Of a stretch of 64,000 nt of DNA, positions 40,743 to 50,085 are shown in pieces (within the stretch, counting starts at the first letter, position 1; each line of letters begins with the position of its first letter). Under the pieces are notes generated by a model, which saw nothing but the letters and a program-made list of their open reading frames with translations, had not been told where the DNA came from and ran no database searches. Origin of the DNA: Halobacillus naozhouensis (GTDB lineage: Bacteria; Bacillota; Bacilli; Bacillales; Halobacillaceae); the NCBI RefSeq assembly GCF_029714185.1, contig NZ_CP121671.1, positions 2,790,001 to 2,854,000 on the forward strand, written 5' to 3'. A program made the translations under genes and the position numbers.

Positions 40743-42140
40743 TTAACCAATAGAACCTTCCATCTCGAATTTAATGAGACGATTCATTTCTACAGCATAT
40801 TCCATCGGAAGTTCTTTCGTAAATGGTTCAATGAAGCCCATTACGATCATTTCAGTTGCTTCCTCTTCAGAAATACCGCGGCTCATTAGATAGAACAGCT
40901 GCTCTTCAGAGACTTTCGAAACTTTCGCTTCGTGTTCCAGCGAGATATTTTCGTTCATAATTTCGTTGTAAGGAATTGTATCAGACGTTGATTTATTATC
41001 CATAATCAGTGTATCACACTCAACGTTAGAACGGGCTCCCTCTGCTTTACGTCCAAATTGCACGATTCCGCGGTATGTTACTTTACCACCGTGTTTAGAA
41101 ATGGATTTTGAAACGATTGTAGAAGAGGTATTCGGTGCCAGGTGGTGCATTTTAGCGCCGGCATCCTGATGTTGTCCTTTACCAGCAAGTGCGATAGATA
41201 ACGTCATTCCGCGAGCTCCTTCACCTTTAAGAAGCACAGATGGATATTTCATTGTAAGCTTAGAACCTAAGTTACCGTCTACCCATTCCATTGTAGCATT
41301 CTCTTCGGCGACAGCGCGCTTCGTAACGAGGTTATACACATTGTTTGCCCAGTTTTGGATTGTTGTATAACGGCAGTAAGCATCTTTTTTAACAATGATC
41401 TCAACTACTGCACTGTGCAATGAACTTGAAGAGTAAGTTGGTGCTGTACACCCTTCAACATAGTGTACGGAAGCTCCTTCATCAACGATGATCAACGTAC
41501 GCTCAAACTGCCCCATGTTCTCGGAATTAATTCTGAAATAAGCTTGTAACGGTGTTTCAACTTTCTGTCCTTTTGGAACATAGATGAAGGAACCACCGGA
41601 CCAAACAGCTGAATTTAGTGCAGAGAACTTGTTGTCAGAAGCTGGAATAACCTTGGCAAAGTACTCTTTGAATAGCTCTTCGTTTTCCTTTAACGCTGTA
41701 TCCGTGTCTTTAAAGACTACACCAAGTTCTTCAAGATCTTTTTCCATATTGTGATAAACTACTTCAGATTCGTACTGGGCAGAAACCCCTGCAAGATACT
41801 TCTGCTCTGCTTCAGGAATCCCCAGACGATCGAAAGTGTTCTTGATTTCTTCAGGTACTTCATCCCATGAACGTTCAGAACCTTCAGATGGTTTGACGTA
41901 ATAGGTAATATCATCAAAATCCAGTTCGGACAAGTCACCGCCCCATTGAGGCATTGGCTTTTTGTAAAACTGTTCAAGAGACTTCAGTCGGAAATCAAGC
42001 ATCCACTGCGGTTCTTCTTTATAATCGGAGATTTGCTTAACAACTTCTGCTGTCAAGCCTTTTTCAGTACGGAAAATAGAAACATCTTTTTCATGAAAAC
42101 CGTATTGATATTCCCCAACCTCTGGCGCTTTTTTAGCCAT
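40743..42140 (-). CDS. sufB: Fe-S cluster assembly scaffold SufB
   Basis: 465 residues from ATG (M-A-K-K-A-P-E-V-G-E-Y) after AAAAGGAGG. SufB is the core of the SufBCD complex that builds Fe-S clusters in the cytoplasm. Conserved segments include EGCTAPTYSSSSLHSAVVEI, with the Cys proposed in cluster building, and LEHEAKVSKVSEEQLFYLMSRGISEEEA near the end. Last gene of sufCDSUB. Its 3' end lies exactly at the island boundary; the final codons are from the 26-bp repeat. Confidence 0.97.
   Translation of the reverse strand: MAKKAPEVGEYQYGFHEKDVSIFRTEKGLTAEVVKQISDYKEEPQWMLDFRLKSLEQFYKKPMPQWGGDLSELDFDDITYYVKPSEGSERSWDEVPEEIKNTFDRLGIPEAEQKYLAGVSAQYESEVVYHNMEKDLEELGVVFKDTDTALKENEELFKEYFAKVIPASDNKFSALNSAVWSGGSFIYVPKGQKVETPLQAYFRINSENMGQFERTLIIVDEGASVHYVEGCTAPTYSSSSLHSAVVEIIVKKDAYCRYTTIQNWANNVYNLVTKRAVAEENATMEWVDGNLGSKLTMKYPSVLLKGEGARGMTLSIALAGKGQHQDAGAKMHHLAPNTSSTIVSKSISKHGGKVTYRGIVQFGRKAEGARSNVECDTLIMDNKSTSDTIPYNEIMNENISLEHEAKVSKVSEEQLFYLMSRGISEEEATEMIVMGFIEPFTKELPMEYAVEMNRLIKFEMEGSIG
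40747..40772. repeat. Right copy of the 26-bp direct repeat (sufB 3' end)
   Basis: The last sense codons of sufB; identical to 1006-1031. It marks the right boundary of the island. Confidence 0.88.
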
Positions 42141-42173
42141 GATTAAATACCTCCTTTTGGTATATAAAGACAA

Positions 42174-42617
42174 TTAATCTTCTTGTTCGTCGTCCACACC
42201 TTTTTCCATTGCTTTCCATGCAAGCGTAGCACATTTAATACGTGCTGGAAACTTAGCTACACCTTGTAAAGCTTCAATGTCACCAAGGTCGATGCTGTCA
42301 TCATCCACTTCATTACCGAGCATTAATTCAGAAAACATGTGTGACATTTTTACTGCATCTTCAATTTTTTGCCCTTTGATGGCCTGTGTCATCATAGATG
42401 CTGAGGACATGCTGATTGAACAGCCTTCACCATCAAATTTGGCATCCTCAACTACTCCTTCGTTTACTTGCAACTGAAGTTGTATCCGATCACCGCACGT
42501 TGGGTTATTCATATCAACAGTAAGGTGATCTCCCTCTACTGTACCACGATTACGAGGATTTTTGTAATGGTCCATAATAACTTGGCGGTAGAGTGTATCT
42601 AGGTTATTAAAAGACAT
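42174..42617 (-). CDS. sufU: SufU, zinc-dependent sulfurtransferase partner of SufS
   Basis: 147 residues from M-S-F-N-N-L-D-T-L-Y-R-Q; the longer frame overlaps sufS and has no site. IscU-like with three Cys: N-P-T-C-G-D, D-G-E-G-C-S-I-S and I-K-C-A-T-L. In Firmicutes SufU accepts sulfur from SufS. Overlaps the sufS end by 11 bases. Confidence 0.95.
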   Translation of the reverse strand: MSFNNLDTLYRQVIMDHYKNPRNRGTVEGDHLTVDMNNPTCGDRIQLQLQVNEGVVEDAKFDGEGCSISMSSASMMTQAIKGQKIEDAVKMSHMFSELMLGNEVDDDSIDLGDIEALQGVAKFPARIKCATLAWKAMEKGVDDEQED

Positions 42618-43827
42618 CGCCAAAATACTCCTTTGTTGTTTGTAATCCCTGAACAAGTCGATCGATATCCTCTTCAGTGTTGTAAAGATAAAAGCTAGCT
42701 CTCGCCGTAGCAGAAACCTCAAGCCACTTCATTAACGGCTGAGCACAATGGTGACCAGCACGAACAGCTATTCCTTCCGCATCAAGTACTGTTGCCAGAT
42801 CATGCGGATGTACATCTGCCAGGTTAAAGGTAACTAGTCCTGCTCGTTTATCAGGACCGTAGATCGTTAAACCTTCGACCGTTTTCATTTGCTGCTGTGC
42901 ATACTCAACAAGCTTATGTTCATGCTCAGCTATTTCATGTAACCCAACCTCATTAAGGAAATCAATTGCAGCACCGAGGCCTACGGCACCTGCAATAATT
43001 GGTGTGCCCCCTTCAAACTTCCAAGGAAGCTCCTTCCAGGTTGAATCATAAAGATTTACAAAGTCGATCATTTCTCCACCAAACTCGACAGGCTCCATCT
43101 CATTTAATAATGATCGCTTACCATAAAGAACACCGATACCTGTAGGGCCACACATTTTGTGCCCTGAGAAAGCATAAAAATCACAGTCAAGCTCTTGAAC
43201 ATCTACCTTCAAATGAGGCGCCCCTTGAGCCCCATCAACTAACATGACAGCACCATTACGATGGGCTATAGCAGCAATCTCTTTAACAGGGTTTATAGTC
43301 CCAAGTACATTAGATACGTGTGCTATTGCTACAATTTTTGTATTCTCTGTAATCGTCTTCTCGGCTTCTTCCAGGAGAATCGTCCCGTCAGACTGAAGTG
43401 GCATATACTTTAAAGTTGCTCCGGTTGCTTTAGCCAATTGCTGCCAGGGAATAATATTACTATGATGTTCCATAGGGGTGATCACAATTTCATCACCTTG
43501 ACTCAGGCTAGCACGTCCATAGCTTACAGCGACTGTATTAATCGCTGTTGTTGTTCCTCTTGTGAAAATGATTTCTTGCGTACTTGCTGCATGAATAAAT
43601 CTGCGAACTTTTTCACGTGCACCTTCATACTCATCCGTTGCCCGGGTCCCCAGTGTATGCACTCCACGGTGTACATTAGAATTGTAGCCGCGGTAATATT
43701 CATCCAGCTTCTCAATAACCTGAACAGGCTTTTGAGATGTAGCGGAAGAATCTAAATATACGAGCGGGTGGCCATTAACTTCCTGATGCAGAATCGGGAA
43801 AGCATCACGAACCGCTTTTATATCCAT
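42607..43827 (-). CDS. sufS: Cysteine desulfurase SufS
   Basis: 406 residues. PLP Lys in FSGHKMCGPTGIG, active-site Cys in R-A-G-H-H-C-A-Q-P. Takes sulfur from cysteine and passes it to SufU. The ATG overlaps the sufD stop by one base (TAATG on the minus strand). Confidence 0.97.
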   Translation of the reverse strand: MDIKAVRDAFPILHQEVNGHPLVYLDSSATSQKPVQVIEKLDEYYRGYNSNVHRGVHTLGTRATDEYEGAREKVRRFIHAASTQEIIFTRGTTTAINTVAVSYGRASLSQGDEIVITPMEHHSNIIPWQQLAKATGATLKYMPLQSDGTILLEEAEKTITENTKIVAIAHVSNVLGTINPVKEIAAIAHRNGAVMLVDGAQGAPHLKVDVQELDCDFYAFSGHKMCGPTGIGVLYGKRSLLNEMEPVEFGGEMIDFVNLYDSTWKELPWKFEGGTPIIAGAVGLGAAIDFLNEVGLHEIAEHEHKLVEYAQQQMKTVEGLTIYGPDKRAGLVTFNLADVHPHDLATVLDAEGIAVRAGHHCAQPLMKWLEVSATARASFYLYNTEEDIDRLVQGLQTTKEYFGDVF

Positions 43828-45134
43828 TAATAAACTTTCCTTTCGATCACTTTCGTTAACTGTTCTTTAACAGCTTTTACAGGAAGCTGATTCACAACAG
43901 GTGCCAGGAAGCCATGAATAACTAGGCGCTCAGCCTCTACCTGAGAGATGCCGCGGCTCATCAAGTAATACAGCTGAATTGGGTCTACACGACCCACAGA
44001 AGCTGCGTGGCCTGCTGTTACATCATCTTCATCAATAAGCAGAATAGGGTTTGCATCACCACGTGCATCCTTACTCAACATAAGAACACGTGATTCTTGT
44101 TCCGCATTTGATTTAGTAGCCCCATGCTCAATTTTCCCGATTCCGTTAAAGATACCAGAAGATTTATCTTTCATAACACCATGTTGAAGAATATATCCTT
44201 CTGAACCTTTTCCAAAATGTGTGATGTTTGCTGTGAAGTTTTGCTTTTGTCCTCCACGTCCGATCGCAACTGTCTTAGCATTTGAATGAGAGTTATCACC
44301 AAGTAAATGTGTGATGTTCTCTGAAATTGTATCGCCTTCATTCATTTGTCCAAGCGCCCATTCAAGCGTTGCATCACGATCAGCAACTCCTCGGCGATTC
44401 GCATACACGGTTGTTCCTACATCAAAGTTGTCAACAGCACCAAAGTCAACCTTGGATCCGGCTTTTGCAAAAACTTCTGTAACAATATTGGCAGACGTTT
44501 TTTCCTCTTTGTTGTGAGAAATATAGTTTTCCACATATGTTACTGAACTATTTTCTTCTGCTACAACTAACACGTGATTAATTAAAGAAGCTTCCGGATC
44601 TTCCTGCCAAAAAATGGCTTGCAGAGGTTCTTCAATCTCCACATTTTTAGGGACATATAAGAAAACACCGCCATTCATCAGAGCAGCATGCAACGCCGTC
44701 AGACGATGCTCATCAACATGAACAGCATCTGTCATATAATATTGCTCCACTAAGTTACTATGCTCTCGTACAGCAGTTTTCATGTCAGTAAAAATTACAC
44801 CCAGATCTTTCAACTTTTGGTCCAAGCTCCCATAAGCGGCAGTATGATTACGCTGGATTACTAAGTTTTGCTGCTCTTTTTCTTGATCCAGGAAGTTTTG
44901 AATCTCTTCAGGGAGATCTCCTAATGATTCAATCTCTTCTCCGCTGACATCATGTTTAAAGTCCGAGAAATTCCATTTACTAACATTAGTCTTATCAGGC
45001 TTCGGCATCTCCAGTGATGCTGATTTATCCAGGGCACGCAGACGAAGGGTTTTCATCCACTCTGGTTCATTTAAGCCTTGAGAGAATTGTGTTACATATT
45101 CTTTGTCGTATGGTAGTGAGACTTTTACAGTCAT
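43827..45134 (-). CDS. sufD: Fe-S assembly protein SufD
   Basis: 435 residues of the SufBD fold, with the C-terminal D-E-D-D-V-T-A-G-H-A-A-S-V-G-R segment (conserved His) and Y-Y-L-M-S-R-G-I-S. Partners SufB and SufC. Located between sufC and sufS. Confidence 0.97.
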   Translation of the reverse strand: MTVKVSLPYDKEYVTQFSQGLNEPEWMKTLRLRALDKSASLEMPKPDKTNVSKWNFSDFKHDVSGEEIESLGDLPEEIQNFLDQEKEQQNLVIQRNHTAAYGSLDQKLKDLGVIFTDMKTAVREHSNLVEQYYMTDAVHVDEHRLTALHAALMNGGVFLYVPKNVEIEEPLQAIFWQEDPEASLINHVLVVAEENSSVTYVENYISHNKEEKTSANIVTEVFAKAGSKVDFGAVDNFDVGTTVYANRRGVADRDATLEWALGQMNEGDTISENITHLLGDNSHSNAKTVAIGRGGQKQNFTANITHFGKGSEGYILQHGVMKDKSSGIFNGIGKIEHGATKSNAEQESRVLMLSKDARGDANPILLIDEDDVTAGHAASVGRVDPIQLYYLMSRGISQVEAERLVIHGFLAPVVNQLPVKAVKEQLTKVIERKVY

Positions 45135-45152
45135 AATGATCCCTCCTATCTA

Positions 45153-45938
45153 TTACGCTTGTTGACCGATGGTTTCGTCTTCAATGCCAAGCTCTTGCTT
45201 GATCCAATCATAACCCTCTTCTTCAAGGCGCTGAGCCAATTCAGGTCCACCTGACTTCACTACTCGCCCTTGCATCATTACATGTACTTTGTCCGGTGTA
45301 ATGTAATTAAGAAGGCGTTGATAGTGAGTAATCATTAAGCATCCGAATGTATCATTACGCATTTGATTGATTCCTTTTGCCACAACCTTCAGAGCATCAA
45401 TATCCAAACCAGAGTCAATTTCATCCAAAATAGCAATAGCCGGCTTCACCATCATCAGCTGAAGGATTTCATTACGTTTTTTCTCACCGCCGGAGAATCC
45501 TTCGTTCAGGTAACGCTGAGCCATATTCTTATCCATATCAAGGGTATCCATCGTACCATCCATTTCTTTGATGAATTTCATTAGAGAAATTTCATCGCCT
45601 TCTTCACGCTGAGCATTAATTGCTGTACGAAGGAAGTCTGAGTTCGTTACACCGCTGATTTCACTTGGGTATTGCATAGCCAAGAATAAGCCTGCTTGAG
45701 CACGCTCGTCCACTTCCATTTCAAGAACATTTTCTCCGTCAAGAAGAATTTCACCTTGAGTAACTTGGTATTTTGGGTGTCCCATAACTGCAGAGGCAAG
45801 TGTCGATTTACCTGTTCCGTTAGGTCCCATAACAGCGTGGAACTCTCCACCTGTAATTGTAAGATTTACACCTTTTAAGATTTGCTGACCTTCAATTTCT
45901 ACGTGAAGATCTTTGATTTCAAGCGTTGATCCTGCCAT
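45153..45938 (-). CDS. sufC: SufC ATPase
   Basis: 261 residues; ABC-type ATPase with Walker A GPNGTGKSTL, signature FSGGEKKRNEI, Walker B AILDEIDSGLD. It powers the SufBCD complex in the cytoplasm and is not a transporter. First gene of the operon, ATG after TGGAGG. Confidence 0.97.
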   Translation of the reverse strand: MAGSTLEIKDLHVEIEGQQILKGVNLTITGGEFHAVMGPNGTGKSTLASAVMGHPKYQVTQGEILLDGENVLEMEVDERAQAGLFLAMQYPSEISGVTNSDFLRTAINAQREEGDEISLMKFIKEMDGTMDTLDMDKNMAQRYLNEGFSGGEKKRNEILQLMMVKPAIAILDEIDSGLDIDALKVVAKGINQMRNDTFGCLMITHYQRLLNYITPDKVHVMMQGRVVKSGGPELAQRLEEEGYDWIKQELGIEDETIGQQA

Positions 45939-46156
45939 AAATAATACCTCCAGTTAATCTATTATTATTGAATGTGTTGGTTGTTGTGGATCAAAAAACC
46001 ATTCTCAATTTATTCTCATTACAATCTTATATCATTTAGAATCTGATATCAACTGATTTCAATTGTCAGCACGTGCTTTACCCCATTAATTTGATAGCTC
46101 ATAAATTAATGAGATAACAAGTTTCTTCCCTATTATAATAACAAACTTTTACGCAA

Positions 46157-46192
46157 CAAAAAAATCAGGTGTCCTAAGATCACCTGATTCTT
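46157..46192 (-). terminator. Terminator after the small gene at 46200
   Basis: AATCAGGTG / CACCTGATT followed by seven T on the minus strand, eight bases after the TAG of the small gene. Confidence 0.8.
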
Positions 46193-46199
46193 TATCATT

Positions 46200-46391
46200 C
46201 TATTTATGCAGTTGACGATCCACTTGCGCGACCATTTTCTGACTCCGTTCGAATTCTCGTTGGCGTTTTTCCTCAATTTTCAATCTTTCATCCAACTTAC
46301 TGCTGTATTCTGCGTAGCTGATGTTATGGGCTTGTTGCATCGCTTTTTCCATTTCAGCAGTGTAATTCAAACTCAAATAGTCACTAATAAT
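46200..46391 (-). CDS. Small charged coiled-coil-like protein, start unclear
   Basis: Open frame ending K-M-V-A-Q-V-D-R-Q-L-H-K and TAG, rich in E, K, R and Q (A-E-M-E-K-A-M-Q-Q, K-L-D-E-R-L-K-I-E-E-K-R-Q-R-E-F-E-R-S-Q), so probably helical. AAAGGG lies seven bases before an ATT-ATT pair (46386-46391). The first usual start is a TTG at 46376 with no ribosome site, then an ATG about ten codons on. The terminator just after the stop supports a real gene. Either an ATT start is used or the start is internal. Function unknown. Confidence 0.55.
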   Translation of the reverse strand: MISDYLSLNYTAEMEKAMQQAHNISYAEYSSKLDERLKIEEKRQREFERSQKMVAQVDRQLHK

Positions 46392-46573
46392 AAATCAACC
46401 CTTTCAGATTTTTTACACAATTTAGCTTATCACAGATTTTTACCCGCGCCAAAGTTGAAATAAACCTAAAAACGGAATATTGAAGCGTTTTTGAATAATA
46501 ATACAACCTTATACATCCATATGTTTATAATAAGTCTGATTTCCTCCACTTTTCAAAAAATTATACAGTAGTC

Positions 46574-46939
46574 TTAATGTTTATCTGAAGATAAGTCAGA
46601 ATATGCATCTTGAACGAGTGTCATTGCCTGACTTAATGCAGCCCCGCCGCCAAAAGCTGCAGCCACTCCGCAAGCTTCCATGATTTCCTGCTCACTTGCA
46701 GCTTGATCGACACAACCTTTTGTATGATAAACCATACAATACTCATCCTGTGCAACAATGCTTATACTGAGAGCCATAAGCTGCTTATCCTTTTTAGATA
46801 GTTCTCCATCATTGAAACATGCTTCCGAAAAAGCATTAAAGTGGCGGGCAGCTTCAGGCATTTTTTCTGAAAAAATCCCTATACCGTGTTTATACTCCTG
46901 CAAATATTCTGATGTCCAATTAAATTCTTGTTCTTCCAT
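46574..46939 (-). CDS. yurZ: Carboxymuconolactone decarboxylase-family protein (YurZ-like)
   Basis: 121 residues of the AhpD-like fold with E-Y-C-M-V-Y-H-T-K-G-C, whose Cys and His form the redox site in relatives. Position between metQ and sufC equals that of yurZ in B. subtilis. Likely a peroxidase-type or disulfide reductase function; untested. Confidence 0.85.
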   Translation of the reverse strand: MEEQEFNWTSEYLQEYKHGIGIFSEKMPEAARHFNAFSEACFNDGELSKKDKQLMALSISIVAQDEYCMVYHTKGCVDQAASEQEIMEACGVAAAFGGGAALSQAMTLVQDAYSDLSSDKH

Positions 46940-46962
46940 CCGTAATGCCCCCTAAAATAAAA

Positions 46963-47002
46963 ATACGTGACTTCGGTTAGTTTTAACGAAGTCACGTATT
47001 GT
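46963..47002 (-). terminator. Terminator of the met operon
   Basis: ATACGTGACTTCG / CGAAGTCACGTAT stem followed by TTTTTATTTT on the minus strand. Confidence 0.85.
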
Positions 47003-47017
47003 ATGCGTTACATTATT

Positions 47018-47851
47018 TTACTTTCCATCAACTGGAACAACAGCGCCATCATATTCCTCTTTAATAAAAGTTTGGATTTCTTCTGAGTGAAGAACATCAA
47101 CTAGTGTTTGAAGTGCTTTGGAATCCTTATCCTCACTTTGTGCTGCTACAACGTTTACATAAGGTGATTCAGAGTCTTCCAGGATTAATGCATCTTCACT
47201 TGGGTTCAAACCTGCCTGAATAGCGTAATTGGTGTTAATAGCTACTAATGCACCTTCTTCACGTTTGTACGTTTTAGGAAGAATAGCGGCATCGACACCT
47301 GTATCAAATTTTAGGTTTTTAGGATTTTCCACAATATCGTCAACGGTTGCATTTACTTTATCCACGCCTTCATCCAGTTTAATCAGGCCTTCTCTTTCAA
47401 GAAGCGATAGAATACGTCCGTGATCAGCAACTGACCGGCTCATAATCACCGTTGTTCCTTCTTCGATTTCATCAATACTGGAAATGTCCTTGGAATAAAT
47501 ACCCATTGGCTCAATATGAATCCCGCCAAGGTTTGCAAAATCGTATCCGTGTTCAGCTTCCTGCGCCTTTAAGTAAGGGATATGCTGGAAGTAATTCGCA
47601 TCAATTCTACCTTCAGCTAAATCTTTGTTAGGTAAAATGTAGTCCTGATATTCCTCTATTTTAAGAGTAATTCCTTTTTCTTCAAGAATCGGCTTCGCTT
47701 GTTGAAGAATTTCAGCGTGCGGCACACTGGTTGCTCCAACTTTTATTTCCGTTTTCCCTTCTTCTGAGGAACTTTTTTCCCCTGAAGAGCCACATGCTGA
47801 GAGTACTAAGATAAATAATAGAGCAAGAACACTAATCGAAAATTTTTTCAT
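47018..47851 (-). CDS. metQ: Methionine ABC transporter substrate-binding lipoprotein
   Basis: 277 residues from M-K-K-F-S-I-S (AAGGGG nine bases upstream). The signal peptide ends V-L-S-A-C. NlpA family: K-V-G-A-T-S-V-P-H-A-E-I-L, Y-F-Q-H-I-P-Y-L, then V-N-V-V-A-A near the end. Binds D/L-methionine outside the cell. Last gene of metNPQ. Confidence 0.95.
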   Translation of the reverse strand: MKKFSISVLALLFILVLSACGSSGEKSSSEEGKTEIKVGATSVPHAEILQQAKPILEEKGITLKIEEYQDYILPNKDLAEGRIDANYFQHIPYLKAQEAEHGYDFANLGGIHIEPMGIYSKDISSIDEIEEGTTVIMSRSVADHGRILSLLEREGLIKLDEGVDKVNATVDDIVENPKNLKFDTGVDAAILPKTYKREEGALVAINTNYAIQAGLNPSEDALILEDSESPYVNVVAAQSEDKDSKALQTLVDVLHSEEIQTFIKEEYDGAVVPVDGK

Positions 47852-47877
47852 TTTTTCCATCCCCTTTTATATAAAGT

Positions 47878-48546
47878 TTATCTTTTATCCAATTTGCGGG
47901 AAATCATATCCCCAATGAATTGGAAAACAAATACGATCACAACAATTAATAAAGTACACACAAGAACTACACCAAAATCACTGCGCTGAAAACCGTAAAA
48001 GTAAGCAAAGTCCCCAAGTCCACCAGCACCAATTACACCTGCTACTGCCGTGTAACCAATCAAAGCAATGGCTGTTACTGTAATACCTGATATGAGGGCC
48101 GGCATCGATTCTGGCAGTAGGACTTTGAAAACGATTGTGGAATATTTTGCTCCCATTGATTTAGCAGCTTCAATTACTCCTTTATCTATTTCTTTCAGTG
48201 CAATTTCCACCAATCTGGCATAGAAGGGAGCTCCCCCAATAATGAGGGCCGGCAGAGCCGCTTTCGGACCGCGAATCGTCCCCATTAAAAAATCGGTAAA
48301 CGGAAATAATAGCAAAATTAAAATAATGAAAGGGATTGCTCGAAATACGTTAACTAATGAAGCCGTGACCCAGTTCAATGGTTTGTTTTGCCATAGTCCC
48401 CCCGGTCCTGACAAGTATAAAAGTAACCCAAGTAGCAATCCTAGTATGAATGTTCCTGCCACCGAAATGCTCGTCATAAATAGAGTTTCTTTTGTTGCTG
48501 TAATCATCTCCTGCATTTCTACATTCGCGAACATTCCTTTATTCAT
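47878..48546 (-). CDS. metP: Methionine ABC transporter permease
   Basis: 222 residues with five to six membrane segments and the EAA loop E-A-A-K-S-M-G-A. Overlaps the metN end by eight bases. Forms the channel of the methionine importer. Confidence 0.95.
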   Translation of the reverse strand: MNKGMFANVEMQEMITATKETLFMTSISVAGTFILGLLLGLLLYLSGPGGLWQNKPLNWVTASLVNVFRAIPFIILILLLFPFTDFLMGTIRGPKAALPALIIGGAPFYARLVEIALKEIDKGVIEAAKSMGAKYSTIVFKVLLPESMPALISGITVTAIALIGYTAVAGVIGAGGLGDFAYFYGFQRSDFGVVLVCTLLIVVIVFVFQFIGDMISRKLDKR

Positions 48547-49564
48547 CTGGGTTCACCTCCACTTGCACAGAAGTGGTTTGTATATAAGTGATCGCTCTGT
48601 CTATTTCCTCTTTATCGCCAACAAATTGAACAAACAACGTTCCATAAGCCCCTTTTTGAGTTTGCGTAATTTTCCCATGAAGAATATTTACATCAATCGT
48701 AAACGCTCTGGAGAGTTCACTAATAAGAGCCTGGTTCGTACTCTCACCAATAAAGTGAAGTTTTACGATCTCACCGGATTTGTACGTTTCATTTATGAGT
48801 CCCAACGAATGTTCGCGATCAGGATCACCCATTACCTGGTCTACAAACCGTCTCGTAACTTTTTGCTTCGGATATAAAAACACATCCAGCACGTTACCTG
48901 ACTCCACAATTCTTCCTTCTTCCATTACGGCGACACGATGGCAAATCTTCCGAATCACATGCATTTCATGTGTGATCAATACAATCGTTAGCCCCAGTTT
49001 TCGGTTAATGTCTACTAACAAATCCAATATAGAGTCTGTTGTTTCTGGATCAAGTGCTGAAGTTGCTTCATCGCACAGAAGTACTTTTGGATTGTTAGCC
49101 AAGGCTCTGGCAATTCCAACCCTTTGCTTTTGACCACCGCTTAGCTGTGAAGGATAAGACTCCCCCCTGCCAGAAAGCCCTACCAAATCAATCAATTCAT
49201 TGACGCGTTTCTTACGCTCTTCTTTTTTTACACCCGCGATTTCCAACGGAAAAGATATGTTATCGTAAACTGTTCTTGACCAAAGCAGATTGAAATGTTG
49301 AAAAATCATTCCTATTTCCTGTCTGGCCACTCGCAGCTTGCTTTTATTAAGTTGAGTGACATTTTCGTTATCAATGGTTACACTTCCATCACTTGGCTCC
49401 TCAAGCCGGTTTAGAAGTCTGATAAACGTACTTTTACCTGCACCACTGTAACCAATGACTCCATATATTTCACCTTTTTCAATATCCAGGTCCAGTTTAT
49501 CAACTGCACGGACATTTTGATCTTTCGTATAAAAAACCTTTGATAATTCCTTAATCGAAATCAA
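48539..49564 (-). CDS. metN: Methionine ABC transporter ATP-binding protein
   Basis: 341 residues. Walker A GYSGAGKSTF, signature QLSGGQKQRVGIA, Walker B VLLCDEATSALD, and a C-terminal NIL (ACT-like) regulatory domain that senses methionine in relatives. First gene of the operon, downstream of two SAM riboswitches. Confidence 0.96.
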   Translation of the reverse strand: MISIKELSKVFYTKDQNVRAVDKLDLDIEKGEIYGVIGYSGAGKSTFIRLLNRLEEPSDGSVTIDNENVTQLNKSKLRVARQEIGMIFQHFNLLWSRTVYDNISFPLEIAGVKKEERKKRVNELIDLVGLSGRGESYPSQLSGGQKQRVGIARALANNPKVLLCDEATSALDPETTDSILDLLVDINRKLGLTIVLITHEMHVIRKICHRVAVMEEGRIVESGNVLDVFLYPKQKVTRRFVDQVMGDPDREHSLGLINETYKSGEIVKLHFIGESTNQALISELSRAFTIDVNILHGKITQTQKGAYGTLFVQFVGDKEEIDRAITYIQTTSVQVEVNPDE

Positions 49565-49675
49565 CGCTGTTCCTCCTAAAAACTAGCGACAATTCCCTGT
49601 GACCGAACATTATACTGATTGACTCAGTAAACGGGCAACCTTCTAAAGGGAAAAGCGCTAAATCCATGTGATAAT

Positions 49676-49848
49676 AAAAAACGCCTTTCTGTTTGAGAAC
49701 AGAAAGGCGTTTACACGTCTTAATCATCTGTTCTCTCATCTGCCAAAGCCTAAAGCTTTGCAGGAATTGGCACCTTTTCAAGTTAATAAACTTGACGGTT
49801 GCCGGGCATCAACGGGCCAGTCCCTCCGCCTCTCTTGATAAGAGATAC
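49676..49848 (-). ncRNA. SAM-I (S-box) riboswitch, proximal copy
   Basis: Contains the conserved CTTATCAAGAGAGGCGGAGG, ACTGGCCC, GATGCCCGGCAACC, GGTGCCAATTCCTGC and AGATGAGAG blocks. It is followed by a perfect terminator (AAACGCCTTTCTGTT stem, T run at 49676-49713). High SAM should terminate transcription before metN. Confidence 0.96.
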
Positions 49849-49935
49849 ATATATTCATATTGTTGAATTAAGTTTTCTGAATGATACAAACAGGATTTTA
49901 GCACCACTACTTTGAACTGTCAACAAAAATCGACA

Positions 49936-50085
49936 TCAAAAAATCCCTTCCTTTTAGAAGAGACGGGTTTTCATTCTCTTCTCATCTTTCAAAGCTCTGC
50001 TTTGCTGGAATTAGCACCGTGTTGTTAGTAAACCGGTTGCCGGGCGTCAATGGGCCAGTCCCTCTGCCTCTCTTGATAAGTGAAG
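49936..50085 (-). ncRNA. SAM-I (S-box) riboswitch, distal copy
   Basis: A second full S-box set: CTTATCAAGAGAGGCAGAGG, ACTGGCCC, GACGCCCGGCAACC, GGTGCTAATTCCAGC, AGATGAGAAG. The terminator-like stem at 49938-49971 is imperfect but has a T run. Tandem to the copy above. Confidence 0.93.

Noticed and set aside
46206..46463. 85-residue plus-strand ORF after sufC
   Set aside because: It is the shadow of the charged minus-strand gene at 46200-46391, which has its own terminator.
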